From Hahella sp. HN01 (GTDB taxonomy: Bacteria; Pseudomonadota; Gammaproteobacteria; Pseudomonadales; Oleiphilaceae), in contig NZ_JAHMIN010000019.1 in assembly GCF_018986435.1 (NCBI RefSeq), forward strand, positions 7,281 to 71,280: DNA of 64,000 nt, written 5' to 3'. Position numbers and translations under genes: made by a program. Within the stretch, counting starts at the first letter, position 1, and the number at the start of each line of letters is the position of its first letter. Below, piece after piece: positions 8,831 to 18,401 of this stretch. Below the pieces are notes generated by a model. The model saw nothing but the letters and a program-made list of their open reading frames with translations. It was not told where the DNA came from and ran no database searches.

Positions 8831-10429
8831 ATGATCAAGCCTCGAAAGGAGTTGTCAAAGACCAACACGTCTGAACGTCTGCGCCATTCCGCTCGCGTCG
8901 ATCTGGGGATAAGCGTCGCGATAGTCACCGGGTTAACCGCCATGACCAGCGTCTTTCAGATTGATCTCCTCGAAGGCCTTTATGAATACTCCCGCGCCCA
9001 CGAGGACTGGGAACTGGATGAAATCATCATTGCGCTGGGCTGGGTCGGGATCGTCGCCGTGGTGTATGGCGTACGCCGCCTGCTCGATATCAGAACCCTG
9101 AACCACGAAATCGCTTCTCACGCCTACTACGACATAGTGACCGGCCTGCCCAATCGCGTGCTCGCCGTCGACAGGCTCAATCAAATGCTCGCCAGCGCCC
9201 AGCGTCGTGATTCGCAGGTGGCGGTGCTGTTTCTGGATTTCGATAATTTCAAAGCCATCAACGATAATCACGGTCACGCCAAAGGCGACATGTTGATCAA
9301 AAGCGTTGGCGAGCGTCTGGCGCTGCAAGTTCGCCAGGGCGACACTGTGGCGCGTCTGGGCGGCGATGAGTTTCTGATCTTGATTGACCTCGATATCTCA
9401 GATAGAGATATCCTCCCCACTGTATCGCGCATCGTCAAAACGCAGAAACAGCCTCACCTGCTGGGAGGCATTGAGGTCACTGTCGGCTTCAGCGTCGGCG
9501 TGGCGCTGTTCCCTAAGGACGCCAATACGCCGGAGAGTCTGTTGAAAGCGGCGGATATGGCCATGTACCAGTCCAAAAGCGACGGCAAGGGGCAAGTGCA
9601 GTTTTACTGCGACGACATCGGCATCCGCCTCTCCGAACGGTATAAGTTGGAAAAAGGTCTGAAACACGCGATCCAGAAGAAGGAGCTCTACCTCGTCTAT
9701 CAGCCGCAAATCGATCTGCGGCAGCGGCGAGTGATCGGATATGAAGCCCTCTGTCGCTGGCGTCATCAAGGTGATCATGTTCCCCCGGATATCTTTATCA
9801 AAATAGCGGAAGAAACCGGATTCATTCATGAGCTGGGACGCTGGGTCATGCAAACGGCGCTGGCGGAAAGCAAAGCCTGGACCGCCAGAAAGGACGCGGT
9901 GATCGCCGTCAACGTTTCCGCCCGTCAGCTTCAGCGGGACGACTTTGTCGACGAGGTGCGCCAGATTTTAGAGGAAGCGCAAATCCCCCCACAGCGTCTG
10001 GAGCTGGAAATCACAGAGACCGTCGCCTCGTCTGAGCATTCGTCCAATCGCAGGAAACTGCAGGAGCTGCACTATTTGGGCGTCAAAATTTCTCTGGATG
10101 ACTTCGGCACGGGTTACTCTTCGCTGGTGAGATTGCGCGAACTTCAGGTCAACCAGCTCAAGATCGACCGCAGCTTTGTGTCCGGCACGGACGACCTGGA
10201 CGTCAACAGGCAGATCATCAAGGCGATTATTTCCCTTGCGGAAAGCCTGGACCTGACCGTCATCGCAGAAGGCGTGGAAACGGCTGAACAGCTGGAGATG
10301 CTGAAGCAGTTCGGCTGTGATTATGTGCAAGGATATTTCTTCAGCCGACCGGTGCGCGCGGAGGAAATAAACGACTCTACACGCACGATCGAACATACCT
10401 CCGCCAGCGGCGCCAAAGTGGAAAAGTAA
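8831..10429 (+). CDS. Membrane GGDEF-EAL c-di-GMP turnover protein (532 aa)
   Basis: Two hydrophobic spans (about residues 26-46 and 66-83) anchor it in the inner membrane with no obvious sensor domain. The GGDEF domain follows (~95-255): the active site is intact (LGGDEFLIL) and an inhibitory I-site RQGD lies five residues before it. The EAL domain (~270-515) retains its catalytic set: EALCRW, VNVSARQL, ELEITET, DDFGTGYSSL, KIDRSF, AEGVET and VQGYFF. Both the cyclase (2 GTP to c-di-GMP) and the phosphodiesterase halves therefore look competent; which dominates in vivo cannot be read from sequence. Such proteins control the motile/biofilm switch, which fits the chemoreceptor directly downstream. 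Confidence 0.93.
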   Translation: MIKPRKELSKTNTSERLRHSARVDLGISVAIVTGLTAMTSVFQIDLLEGLYEYSRAHEDWELDEIIIALGWVGIVAVVYGVRRLLDIRTLNHEIASHAYYDIVTGLPNRVLAVDRLNQMLASAQRRDSQVAVLFLDFDNFKAINDNHGHAKGDMLIKSVGERLALQVRQGDTVARLGGDEFLILIDLDISDRDILPTVSRIVKTQKQPHLLGGIEVTVGFSVGVALFPKDANTPESLLKAADMAMYQSKSDGKGQVQFYCDDIGIRLSERYKLEKGLKHAIQKKELYLVYQPQIDLRQRRVIGYEALCRWRHQGDHVPPDIFIKIAEETGFIHELGRWVMQTALAESKAWTARKDAVIAVNVSARQLQRDDFVDEVRQILEEAQIPPQRLELEITETVASSEHSSNRRKLQELHYLGVKISLDDFGTGYSSLVRLRELQVNQLKIDRSFVSGTDDLDVNRQIIKAIISLAESLDLTVIAEGVETAEQLEMLKQFGCDYVQGYFFSRPVRAEEINDSTRTIEHTSASGAKVEK

Positions 10430-10441
10430 CGCGGTTAACTC

Positions 10442-10484
10442 CGTAGCGCTACGTAGTTTCCAGCAAAAAATTCCGTAGCGCTCC
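10442..10484. repeat. Palindrome CGTAGCGCTACG with a nearby half copy
   Basis: A perfect 12-bp palindrome at 10442-10453 is followed by a second TCCGTAGCGCT at 10472-10482, in the gap between the GGDEF-EAL and chemoreceptor genes. It could be an operator for the downstream chemoreceptor or a weak hairpin. No T-run follows, so it is not a classical terminator. Confidence 0.35.
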
Positions 10485-10559
10485 TAACCTCCCAAAATCC
10501 GAATACAGGCATATACTTAATTGTCGCGCTCAACTCATGCTGAACGAGGAAGATTCATT

Positions 10560-12149
10560 ATGCGGGTCAACCAGCCTGTCACAGGTCGCAACCTGGAGCT
10601 GCCGCCGGACGCCAATATTCTGTCCACCACTACGCCGGACAGCCACATTACCTACGTCAACCCGGATTTCATCAAAATCAGCGGGTTCTCAAAGGAAGAA
10701 CTGGTTGGCCAGCCCCATAACATCGTGCGCCACCCCGATATGCCCCCCATGGCGTTCCAGCACATGTGGCAAACGTTGAAAAGCGGTCGCTCGTGGATGG
10801 GACTGGTGAAGAATCGCTGCAAGAACGGCGACCACTACTGGGTCAGCGCCTACGCCACGCCCATCACCAAAGACGGGCGCACGGTGGAATATCAATCCGT
10901 ACGCACCAAGCCCTCCAAGAAGCAGGTGGAGGCGGCGGAAGAGCTGTACGCCCACATCCGCGCCGGCAAAACGCCTTTGGCCTGGAAACTGCCGCGATTG
11001 GATGTGCGCCTGAAAATTTCCATATTTTCCACGCTCAGCCTGATCCCGGTGCTGCTGTTCCTCTCGCATATGCTGACGATCAGCGCCGCCGACACCGCCA
11101 TCATGGGCGCCTCACTGGGCTTGATGAACGTATTATTTATCTATTTGTGGCTGTCGCCATTGCACAAGCTGGTGTTAAAAGCGCGCACTATTTCCGATAA
11201 CCCGCTTAGCCAGGTGCTTTACACTGGGCGTCACGACGAGTTTGGCGAAATTGAGTTCGCTATGGCCATGGCGCAGGCGGAGACCACCGCCGTGATCGGA
11301 CGCATGGCCAACGCGGCGGACCAGCTGGAATCCCTGACGGACGAGCTGGTGTCGGAAATCGAGGACTGCAATAACAAAACCAATGGCCAGCAGTCGGAAA
11401 CCGATCAGGTGGCGGCAGCCATCAACGAAATGACGGCGACCATTCAGCAAGTGGCCGCCACCACACAGGAAGCCGCAAGCGCAGCGGACCACGCAGACCA
11501 GGAAACAGCCCAGGGGCAGGAACTGGTCACCAGCACCAAACGCATCATCAGTTCGCTGGCGGATGAGATTCATCAGGCGGCGGAAGTGATTCACGATCTG
11601 GACAAACACAGCAAAGACATCTCCACCATCCTCAACGCTATTCAGGACATCGCCGAGCAAACCAATCTGCTGGCCCTGAACGCCGCCATTGAAGCCGCCC
11701 GCGCGGGAGAAATGGGACGCGGCTTTGCGGTGGTCGCAGATGAAGTGAGACAACTTGCGTCTCGTACGCAGCAATCCACTACGGACACCCAAAAAATGAT
11801 CAATTCTCTGCAGGATGGCGCCCGCTCAGCGGTGGCCGCCATGGAGAAAAGTCGGGAGAAAGCCAATAACAGCGTCGACCACGCCCATCAGGCGGCGGAG
11901 AAATTGACCGCTATCGGCCGCCGCGTCAATCAGATTTCGGATATCAGCACCCAGATCGCCAGCGCAGTGGAACAGCAAGGCGCGGTCAGCGAAGGCATCA
12001 ATAACAGCGTCGTCGCCATCCGGGATACCGCCAGCGCCAACGCCACCGTCGGCCAGTACAACCGCGAACGGGCTGAAAACGTGGCGCAACTCACCTCCGC
12101 ATTGCAGGAGCTCGCCAAACAGTTCTGGAGTAAGCGACGCCAGTCATAA
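10560..12149 (+). CDS. Aer-like PAS-containing methyl-accepting chemotaxis protein
   Basis: The ATG at 10560 gives the classic Aer-type N-terminus ([11 protein letters not shown]...). Order: PAS domain (~10-115; [32 protein letters not shown]), two adjacent membrane spans (~150-205), then a cytoplasmic signalling domain with the conserved hairpin [21 protein letters not shown] and [15 protein letters not shown]. In E. coli Aer the PAS domain binds FAD and reports redox or oxygen state; the same role is inferred here. There is no periplasmic ligand domain, as expected for Aer. A hairpin terminator follows at 12222. The gene directly follows the c-di-GMP enzyme but has its own intergenic gap. 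Confidence 0.92.
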   Translation: MRVNQPVTGRNLELPPDANILSTTTPDSHITYVNPDFIKISGFSKEELVGQPHNIVRHPDMPPMAFQHMWQTLKSGRSWMGLVKNRCKNGDHYWVSAYATPITKDGRTVEYQSVRTKPSKKQVEAAEELYAHIRAGKTPLAWKLPRLDVRLKISIFSTLSLIPVLLFLSHMLTISAADTAIMGASLGLMNVLFIYLWLSPLHKLVLKARTISDNPLSQVLYTGRHDEFGEIEFAMAMAQAETTAVIGRMANAADQLESLTDELVSEIEDCNNKTNGQQSETDQVAAAINEMTATIQQVAATTQEAASAADHADQETAQGQELVTSTKRIISSLADEIHQAAEVIHDLDKHSKDISTILNAIQDIAEQTNLLALNAAIEAARAGEMGRGFAVVADEVRQLASRTQQSTTDTQKMINSLQDGARSAVAAMEKSREKANNSVDHAHQAAEKLTAIGRRVNQISDISTQIASAVEQQGAVSEGINNSVVAIRDTASANATVGQYNRERAENVAQLTSALQELAKQFWSKRRQS

Positions 12150-12221
12150 ATTTTGCCTTGTTTTGCTTTATAGCGCTGCTATTCAAAAACTTAGGACGCA
12201 AGCCTAAACCAGAGACAATCA

Positions 12222-12256
12222 CCGACATCCGCTCCCTTAACGGATGTCGGCCTTTT
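12222..12256 (+). terminator. Rho-independent terminator after the Aer-like gene
   Basis: A 10-bp perfect stem (CCGACATCCG / CGGATGTCGG) with a 9-base loop is followed by CCTTTT. Confidence 0.75.
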
Positions 12257-12354
12257 ACAATCCCTCAGAACTCATCCGCGTTACCTTAATGGCGAGTCGC
12301 CTGTTCAACTCAGGTATACGATATCTGACCGTCACTCATCGCGGAGGAAACACT

Positions 12355-12738
12355 TTGAAAACATCTCTTATTACAACCGCCGTCAGCTATGCCCAGCTCG
12401 GCGAAAACGAAGCCCGCCAGTGGATGCTGCTGTCTCTGTTAGACATAATCCGCGCCAACGCCATTACTGCGGAACCCGCCGTGCAACTGGCGCTGGGCGC
12501 CCTGTTGGGCCGCTTTAATGGAGAGATCGACGCCAGACGATACCAGGAAGCGCAACAGTTTTTCCTGGATTGGATGCGAGACAGCCAAAGTGAACTCAAC
12601 GAACCGGCTTTGATGTTCGCCAACGCTGTCCGCGTTTGCCTGGAACGTGAGGAACAGTCAGATGGACTGGAAGATGCGCTATTTATGTTCGCGCACTACC
12701 TGGATCAAGGGGAGTTCAGCCTGTTCGTCGAGGCGTAG
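12355..12738 (+). CDS. Hypothetical alpha-helical protein (about 127 aa)
   Basis: A TTG at 12355 is chosen because a strong GGAGGA lies 6-8 bases upstream; earlier in-frame codons run through the terminator of the previous gene and make a poor N-terminus. The product is soluble and helical (SYAQLGENEARQWMLLSLLDIIRANA, EPALMFANAVRVCLE) with no motif I recognise. It ends two bases before the convergent HEAT-repeat gene (stop at 12741), so the two 3' ends almost touch and no terminator can lie between them. Confidence 0.55.
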   Translation: MKTSLITTAVSYAQLGENEARQWMLLSLLDIIRANAITAEPAVQLALGALLGRFNGEIDARRYQEAQQFFLDWMRDSQSELNEPALMFANAVRVCLEREEQSDGLEDALFMFAHYLDQGEFSLFVEA

Positions 12739-12740
12739 AT

Positions 12741-13568
12741 TTACCTTGCGGACGCAGTCAATTTGCCAAGCGCGCCCTCGATAGACTCTCCAGCTAATCG
12801 AGAGACTTCAACGCGCAAGGCGGCCTCCAGTTCAGGAATCGCCTGCTTGACCTGATGCTCGCCCAGTCCAAAGGCGGCGATATCCCGTACAGTTGGGTCC
12901 GTATCCTGAAGACGGGCGATCAGCGCGCTTTCGAATAACGCCGACGCCAACTCAGGTATGTTTTCTTGCGGCAATCCCGCCAGGGTTTTGGTCGCTTCCT
13001 GGCGCACTTCTGCCTCCTTGTCTTCCATCAGCGGAGCCAGCATCGCCACGATGGCCTCATCCGGCCAGCGTCCCACTACGCCGCAGGCGACACGGCGCAC
13101 TGTTTTGTTGGCGTTACTCAGTAGCGGAACAAAAGCGGCGCGAACGCGATAGTCGGCAAAGTAGCGGTGCACGATGTGCGCTAACGCCAGAGCGGTTTCT
13201 TTAACAAGTCTGGCTTTGCCGTGGCTGAGCGCGTCAATCAATACGTCAGTGACGCGCGGGTCGCGAATCCAGGCGTGAGTCGCTTTATTCGTCGCCCTCG
13301 CCGCTTCTTTGGCGACGGCGGCGACCGCTTTGACGGCGCTGTCGTCAAAAGGCGGCTGTAGCGCGGATTGGAGCGGGCTGAGCTTTGCTTCCAGCGCTTC
13401 GTCTATCGGGATCAGTTCGTAGTAGGCGTTTTGCAGCAATGGGTTGTCGCCCTGGACGAATCCCTCTTGCAGCAGCAGTTCCCGGGCTTCTTCCAATGCG
13501 CCCTGCTGCAACAGGGTTTTGGCTTTTGCGATGAGTTGCGTTTGCTCTGACGCATCCCGTCTTAGCAT
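12741..13568 (-). CDS. HEAT-repeat (PBS-lyase-like) protein (275 aa)
   Basis: The start at ATG 13568 has a perfect AGGAGG seven bases upstream. The N-terminal ~65 residues form a TPR-like helical pair (AKTLLQQGALEEARELLLQEGF). Residues ~90-270 are tandem HEAT repeats with the PBS-lyase flavour: DPRVTDVLIDALSHGKARLVKETALALAHI, NKTVRRVACGVVGRWPDEAIVAMLAPLMEDKEAEVRQEATKTLAGL and DPTVRDIAAFGLGEH. Such proteins serve as protein-binding scaffolds. There is no signal peptide. The partner is unknown; it is probably expressed from a promoter in the 13569-13616 gap or together with the acetyltransferase upstream. Confidence 0.75.
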   Translation of the reverse strand: MLRRDASEQTQLIAKAKTLLQQGALEEARELLLQEGFVQGDNPLLQNAYYELIPIDEALEAKLSPLQSALQPPFDDSAVKAVAAVAKEAARATNKATHAWIRDPRVTDVLIDALSHGKARLVKETALALAHIVHRYFADYRVRAAFVPLLSNANKTVRRVACGVVGRWPDEAIVAMLAPLMEDKEAEVRQEATKTLAGLPQENIPELASALFESALIARLQDTDPTVRDIAAFGLGEHQVKQAIPELEAALRVEVSRLAGESIEGALGKLTASAR

Positions 13569-13616
13569 CAACGTCCTCCTGACGATCTATTCAATGAATG
13601 TTGCGGCGTCTGCGCC

Positions 13617-14063
13617 TCATGCGGGATCGATTTTCTTCACCACATGAATCAGGCGCTCCACCTCGGTATATCCCAGAGCCGTGTGCGCTTTCAGGCTGAT
13701 TTCATTGTTGACCAGCATGTCACTGCCGATTTCCCGCAGGCCGCGATCCAGGGCCCATTCTTCGGCGGCGTCCATCAGGCGGCGACCGACGCCCTGGCGA
13801 CGATGGGAAGGGAGCACATACCAGCCCTCCACATAGGCGACCGGATGACTGGCGCAGCCTTCGCCGTATGAACGCAGACCGGCTTCCAGAAAGCCCAGCA
13901 TGTCGCCGTTATCGTCGATGGCGACAAAGGTAGCGAGGTCCGGCATGCTGAAGTAGGCGTGAATTTCCCCTTCATGTTCCTGCGGCGGGGTTTCCGGCCA
14001 GAGTTCCTGACGTAAGGCCAGCCAGTTGGCTTTGTCGGCCTCCATGACGTATCGGATTTTCAA
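13617..14063 (-). CDS. AAC(6')-like GNAT acetyltransferase (aminoglycoside 6'-N-acetyltransferase family)
   Basis: The TTG at 14063 is preferred: it follows GGGAGA by about six bases and gives the family-like start LKIRYVMEADKANWLALR. The sequence follows the AAC(6')-I pattern throughout: LWPE, EHEGEI.AYF, FVAIDD.G...GFLEAGLRSYGEGC, PVAYVEGWYV, the acetyl-CoA loop RRQGVGRRLMDAAEEWA, GSDML..N..S...H.ALGY and a terminal VEKxx-type strand. The length (~148 aa) equals that of chromosomal AAC(6') enzymes. Known enzymes transfer acetyl from acetyl-CoA to the 6'-amine of kanamycin-type drugs. Whether this copy confers resistance or acts on another amine is unknown. No mobile element or integron site adjoins it, so it looks intrinsic. 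Confidence 0.8.
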   Translation of the reverse strand: MKIRYVMEADKANWLALRQELWPETPPQEHEGEIHAYFSMPDLATFVAIDDNGDMLGFLEAGLRSYGEGCASHPVAYVEGWYVLPSHRRQGVGRRLMDAAEEWALDRGLREIGSDMLVNNEISLKAHTALGYTEVERLIHVVKKIDPA

Positions 14064-14216
14064 AGGTTTATCTCCCGTGTTCCGCAAGCGTACAGGCAGA
14101 GTTTTTCAGGAGCGGCTTTGTTTTGTCAAAGTAATTTTTAGCATTTGTTCCCAGGCCGACGCGCATCCGCCTGGGAACGGTTGTATAAAAGAGGTATCAA
14201 GCTCTTTCACCGCGCT

Positions 14217-15401
14217 TCAGTCGCAGCTGCATTCTCCGTCCACGTCCACATCTTTGCAGGAGATGGTTGCGCCGTCTTTGCAGTGCAGTTTTCTCAGCTT
14301 CACTGTGCATACGTCGGCGTATTTGCAGTTCAGATCAATTTCGCCGCCATGCACCGATATTTTCTTGTAGGTGACGTTTTCAATGCTGGAGCGGGCGTTC
14401 TTATCGCATTTGCTGCTGCCAGGGTCGTCACAGTGATCGTTGTGGTAGTCCGTTTTGATCTGGATCGGATTACTGGAAATGCGCTTCACTAAGCTGTCTT
14501 TGAATTTGATGTTTTCCACTTTGCCGTTAGCGTATTTCTGCATTTTAATGCGCAAGCCGAAGTGTGAGTCCATCACCGTTACATTCTCGACTTCTACATC
14601 TTTGACCACGCCGTTCATCGCAATGGAGCCGATTGAAAGCCCATGGCCGTTGTGACAGGTCACGTTGGAGATGCGCACATTGGACGAGTTGGCCTTGACG
14701 GCGATGCAATCGTCGCGACTACGGACTTCCGAGTCTTTGATGCTGATGTCGTCCCCGCTGATATCCATGCCGTCCAGGTTGCAGGAGCTTTTTGAGCCGT
14801 TATGGTGCGTGTTGACCGTGACGTCCTCAATCTCGATGCCGCCGCGGGAGTGTTCGACATGCAGGTTGAATCCAGGCCCGTGGGACAAGGTAATGGACTT
14901 CACTAACAGATTCTTGGAGCCTTGCAGATCCATCATGATGGGCCTGACTTTGCCGTCATAGTCGCCACAGTCCTTGTCGCCCATCCAGGTGTTATTGCGA
15001 CCGTCGATCTCGCCATCCCCGGCAATCACCACGTTTTCCAGATTTTCCCCTTTAAACAGAGGCGGAAACCGCTTCTCGCCTTTGGGTATTGGCGGCCAGT
15101 CATCCTTGGAGGGCGCTTTCAGCTTATGCAGAATATACAGGTTCAGGTTGCTGCAAAGCTGGATCGGCACGTCCTGGCCATCCACTTTGGAGTCCTGATC
15201 GTCCATGAAGACGAATTTCTTCACCGAATCTCCCACCGCGCAACAATTAGCGATAGCGGAAGGCAAGTTGTAGTTATAGTCCGACGCATAACAACACATG
15301 TTTCCCTGCTCCGAGCAAACTGGATTTTCATCCGCCTGCGCGAGACCGCTCCACAAGAAAACAACAACAGCGAGTAGTTTTATCCCTATCATCCTGTTCA
15401 T
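14217..15401 (-). CDS. Secreted GH28 (polygalacturonase-like) glycoside hydrolase
   Basis: A signal peptide (residues ~1-23, ending GLAQA) precedes a Cys-rich parallel beta-helix protein of 394 aa. The four GH28 signatures are recognisable: NLDGMD (Asn208, Asp210 and Asp213; usual NTD), RDDCIA (Asp230/Asp231), GHGLSIGS (His253) and RIK (Arg284-Lys286). These carry the catalytic aspartates and substrate-binding His, Arg and Lys, so it should be an active inverting hydrolase of pectin-like chains. Many cysteines suggest disulphides in an exported protein. A GAGGGAG ribosome site lies just upstream of the ATG. The exact substrate (galacturonan, rhamnogalacturonan or an algal polyuronide) cannot be decided. 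Confidence 0.85.
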   Translation of the reverse strand: MNRMIGIKLLAVVVFLWSGLAQADENPVCSEQGNMCCYASDYNYNLPSAIANCCAVGDSVKKFVFMDDQDSKVDGQDVPIQLCSNLNLYILHKLKAPSKDDWPPIPKGEKRFPPLFKGENLENVVIAGDGEIDGRNNTWMGDKDCGDYDGKVRPIMMDLQGSKNLLVKSITLSHGPGFNLHVEHSRGGIEIEDVTVNTHHNGSKSSCNLDGMDISGDDISIKDSEVRSRDDCIAVKANSSNVRISNVTCHNGHGLSIGSIAMNGVVKDVEVENVTVMDSHFGLRIKMQKYANGKVENIKFKDSLVKRISSNPIQIKTDYHNDHCDDPGSSKCDKNARSSIENVTYKKISVHGGEIDLNCKYADVCTVKLRKLHCKDGATISCKDVDVDGECSCD

Positions 15402-15707
15402 GATGACTCCCTCTTCCTGCCATTGAGTGTTTGAGGTTGTATCTTTAGGAATGGCGTGTCGTCCTAGGCGACGCGCTCTGTTTCACCTCCTTTCATAGAT
15501 GGGTGAACAAGGCTCTATTATCTCCTCCCCATCTTCGCCACGTCACACATCGATTAGACGCATTGCGCATAAAACGCCCAAGGCTATAGCGGGATTTTCT
15601 ATGGGACCAGTCGTAGCCATAAAAACCAAACGGGGAAACACTGCGGCCAAGCTGGCTTGCCAAACCGCAGTGTTTTTTAGGAGAGGTCGCCCTCTCCAAA
15701 AGCGTGA
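15402..15707. other. Gene-free interval between two secreted-enzyme genes
   Basis: Holds the promoter of the GH28 gene near its left end and a strong hairpin (separate entry). Short frames on both strands are present but lack start signals and protein-like composition. Confidence 0.5.
15636..15678 (+). terminator. Long hairpin with T-run on the plus strand
   Basis: An 11-bp perfect stem (AAACACTGCGG / CCGCAGTGTTT) encloses a smaller stem (CAAGC/GCTTG) and is followed by TTTT on the plus strand. The gene it should serve, the di-heme oxidoreductase, ends at 15708 on the minus strand, where only TTT follows the stem. It may act in both directions or terminate an unseen plus-strand transcript. 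Confidence 0.6.
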
Positions 15708-18302
15708 CTAGAGCGAATTCAGGAAGTGTTTCAGGGCGTCCCGATCAGACGGACTTAGCGCCTCGTAAGTCTGGCGGCTGCCAGCGGCTTCGCCGTCATG
15801 CCAGAGAATCGCTTCGTCCAGGGTTCTGGCGCGGCCGTCATGCAGGTAGCGCACGTTTTCCTGACCGTCTTGCACAAACTTGAGGCTGCCCAGCCCCCAC
15901 AACGGCGGCGTGCGCCACATGGACGCCACAGCGTCGCCCTGCGGCAGGGTGTCGGCCAGGCCGGCGCCCATATCGTGCAACAACAGATCCGTATAAGGGT
16001 GAATCGTCTGGTTGCGCAGTTCCGCCATCGGATGCGTGTTACCGGTCTTCAGGGTCGCGGTGTGACAGGCGACGCAGCCCGATTGCGCAAATACGTCTTT
16101 GCCCTGACTGATGCGCTCTGGATCAATGTCATGCTCTGGCGAGACCCGAATCCCGTCGGGATAACCACTGCGCAGACTGCGCTGCGCCGGCACGCCTAAC
16201 AACGCCAGATACTGACCGACGCGATCCAGCTCAGCGTTGTCGATATGGGTGTCGGCGGCGTTGTCATGGCAGTCCGTTTCGGTCTTCTGACAGGAGCGTG
16301 ATGGATAGGTCGGCGTGGTGACGCCCATGTCCTGCAGGAACGCGGTTCCCACCTGATGACGCAGGCTCAGTTTGGAAGCCTTCCAGCCAAAGCGTCCCAG
16401 CTGCACCGCGCCAGTCTCGGGGTTCTTGATCCAGTTGGGCTGACCGCGCACGCCATCGCCGTCCGCGTCATTTTCATCCGCGCCCGCGAGAATCGTCGCC
16501 TCTGAAACGGCTTCCAGCAGCCCCATGCCGATAACCTGCGGCGCCTGGCGTACGGAGTACAGCTCTGGCGTCGGTCCCTGGAAGGCGTAGTAAGGTTTGC
16601 GCAATTCAACCACTTCACCGCCATTCAGTTCCTTTGTGGTCACTTCATAGTGGCTGAGATTGACGGCGTAATTCTCCTGCCCGGCGTCTTTGGATTTCTG
16701 CAGTACATTGAAGCCATAGAATGGATCAGGCGCTGCGCCGTCTTGAGAGCCAAACGCCGCCGTCAGCACGGAATAACCTTCCAGCGCCTGTCCCGCCTGA
16801 GCGGGTTGGCTGCGGCCATTGCTCTGGTGGCAGCTGATGCAGCTCTCGTTGTTGTAACGGGGTCCCAACTGGCCGACATGCGCGCTGAACACCGGGTTGG
16901 TGTCGGAGAATTCAGAGTGTTTGCCAGATGAGAATGAGGTGTGGAACAGGCGTCGTCCTTCAACAAAGCGCTGGCTGTTCTCGATGCCGATGTTGTTGGC
17001 CATCTGCTGGAACATCCGATGGGGTTCTTCTGAGTAGTTGTAGGACACGCTCGCCTGACCGCCCAACAGGGTGTCCGGCGGCAGCGGTTCGGAATCCAGA
17101 TTAGGAGCGATTCCGTACCAGGGACGCATGCCCTTGCCCACCACATAAAGCTGCTCGAAGGAGTAATAGCGCTCTCCGCCGCCGTCGATCACGGGCGTCA
17201 GCAAGCGCGGAGCCGGAGCCAGCTCGATCTTGTCGCCAACCTTCAAGGGGCTGTGCGGCGAGGTGCGCCAGTTGGAATTAAAATCCATCATGCATTCGCG
17301 CTTACCTGCATGACAGATAGGCTGTCCGCCCTCATTGGGATTGTTGAAGCCGTAGTTGAGGGACCAGCCGAAGTCTTTCACGTTCGGATTTTCGATGTTG
17401 CGGAACAAACTGAAGGTGGTGCCGCGGAAGGTATTGGCGTTCACATGCAGCCAGACTTCAATTTTATCGCCGCCAGCGGGAACCGAGTCGCGAATCTCCA
17501 ATCCGAAGGTGCGGTTCTGGAAGTAGAAAGGCGGGAATGTGAGATAACGCCCCGGCCCCTGATCCGGCGCATCCCAGGGTTCGCCCCGCTCACGGGCGTG
17601 GCGCTCGGTGGGTCGGGCGCCCATCAGGGTGACCAGCGTACCGTCCGCATCCACATACTGAATCCGTTCCAGCACCTCCGTGCCTTTGGGATACAGCGGC
17701 GCGAAGGCGGCCGGCAGGTTATCCGGCAAATCAGGTTCATCCGGCTCGTTGGGACTGTTTGGATCACCGGGCCCGTCAGGTTCATCTGGATCGTCCGGCC
17801 CTGACAGCGGCGTTCCGTAGACCTCCAGGTCGAAGATGGAATACCCCCAGGCATTGCCGCGGCTGCGCTGAGTGGCGAAGATTCGCACGTAGCGATAGTC
17901 CCCGCTGACATCCACCGTATCGGTGCGATCACCGAATACGCCGCCGCTCTGGGTGGAGAGCGTGGTCCAGTTTTCGTTGTCGTTGGAGCCCTGGATTTCG
18001 TAGGTTTCCGGGTTCGCTGCCTCCCAGTCGATGACGACCTGCTCCAGGCTGCTCGCCCGCCCCAGATCCACGGTCAGCCAACTGGGCGACACGCCATGAT
18101 TGGATTCCCAGCGGGAACGGCTGTCCGCATCCACGGCCAACCTCGCCTGGCGCAGCTCCGTGCTGGCGAACGTGTTTTTACCCGCCGCCAGATTGACGGC
18201 GGCCTGCGCGGCGGGAAATGACGACGCCGCAGCGGCGACGCCGATAAGTGTTCTGGCGAGCTTGTGCCGAAGCGCATTGTGGCACGAATCATTCGTATAC
18301 AT
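15708..18302 (-). CDS. Secreted F5/8C (discoidin)-domain di-heme oxidoreductase, CxxCH x2 (864 aa)
   Basis: Signal peptide ~1-34 (SSFPAAQA). Residues ~35-165 form an F5/8-type C domain (ASTELRQARLAVD...SRWES, WLTVDLG, EIQGSND, YRYVRI), a carbohydrate- or surface-binding fold. A Pro-Asp-rich linker (~168-198) leads to a large domain of the DUF1111 'thiol oxidoreductase'/di-heme peroxidase-like family, with haem sites CISCH (~residue 488) and CVACH (~741) and the late HDGRARTLDEAILWHDGEA typical of that family. It is exported and assembled with two c-type haems in the periplasm or outside. The redox substrate is unknown; the discoidin domain suggests action on a polymer. A perfect AAAGGAGGT ribosome site precedes the ATG. 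Two LacI-type palindromes lie upstream. Confidence 0.87.
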   Translation of the reverse strand: MYTNDSCHNALRHKLARTLIGVAAAASSFPAAQAAVNLAAGKNTFASTELRQARLAVDADSRSRWESNHGVSPSWLTVDLGRASSLEQVVIDWEAANPETYEIQGSNDNENWTTLSTQSGGVFGDRTDTVDVSGDYRYVRIFATQRSRGNAWGYSIFDLEVYGTPLSGPDDPDEPDGPGDPNSPNEPDEPDLPDNLPAAFAPLYPKGTEVLERIQYVDADGTLVTLMGARPTERHARERGEPWDAPDQGPGRYLTFPPFYFQNRTFGLEIRDSVPAGGDKIEVWLHVNANTFRGTTFSLFRNIENPNVKDFGWSLNYGFNNPNEGGQPICHAGKRECMMDFNSNWRTSPHSPLKVGDKIELAPAPRLLTPVIDGGGERYYSFEQLYVVGKGMRPWYGIAPNLDSEPLPPDTLLGGQASVSYNYSEEPHRMFQQMANNIGIENSQRFVEGRRLFHTSFSSGKHSEFSDTNPVFSAHVGQLGPRYNNESCISCHQSNGRSQPAQAGQALEGYSVLTAAFGSQDGAAPDPFYGFNVLQKSKDAGQENYAVNLSHYEVTTKELNGGEVVELRKPYYAFQGPTPELYSVRQAPQVIGMGLLEAVSEATILAGADENDADGDGVRGQPNWIKNPETGAVQLGRFGWKASKLSLRHQVGTAFLQDMGVTTPTYPSRSCQKTETDCHDNAADTHIDNAELDRVGQYLALLGVPAQRSLRSGYPDGIRVSPEHDIDPERISQGKDVFAQSGCVACHTATLKTGNTHPMAELRNQTIHPYTDLLLHDMGAGLADTLPQGDAVASMWRTPPLWGLGSLKFVQDGQENVRYLHDGRARTLDEAILWHDGEAAGSRQTYEALSPSDRDALKHFLNSL

Positions 18303-18401
18303 ATTGACCTCCTTTTAACGCTCCCGTTCTTTGTTTTTTTCTAAGTTGTCTGAGTCTGGGCATAAAAATTCACAGCGGTAGTTAAGTGATAGCCGAACAA
18401 G

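Noticed and set aside
11783-11791. GGACACCCA in the Aer-like gene, and coding copies in xylB, integrase, phnW and corA, as repeat insertions
   Set aside because: These match only 9-15 bases and use preferred codons for DT[HQ]-type residues; flanks do not fit the long consensus, so chance or codon bias may explain most of them.
15499-15711. Short plus-strand frame between GH28 and di-heme genes
   Set aside because: No ribosome site, low-complexity sequence, and it runs through the hairpin at 15636.
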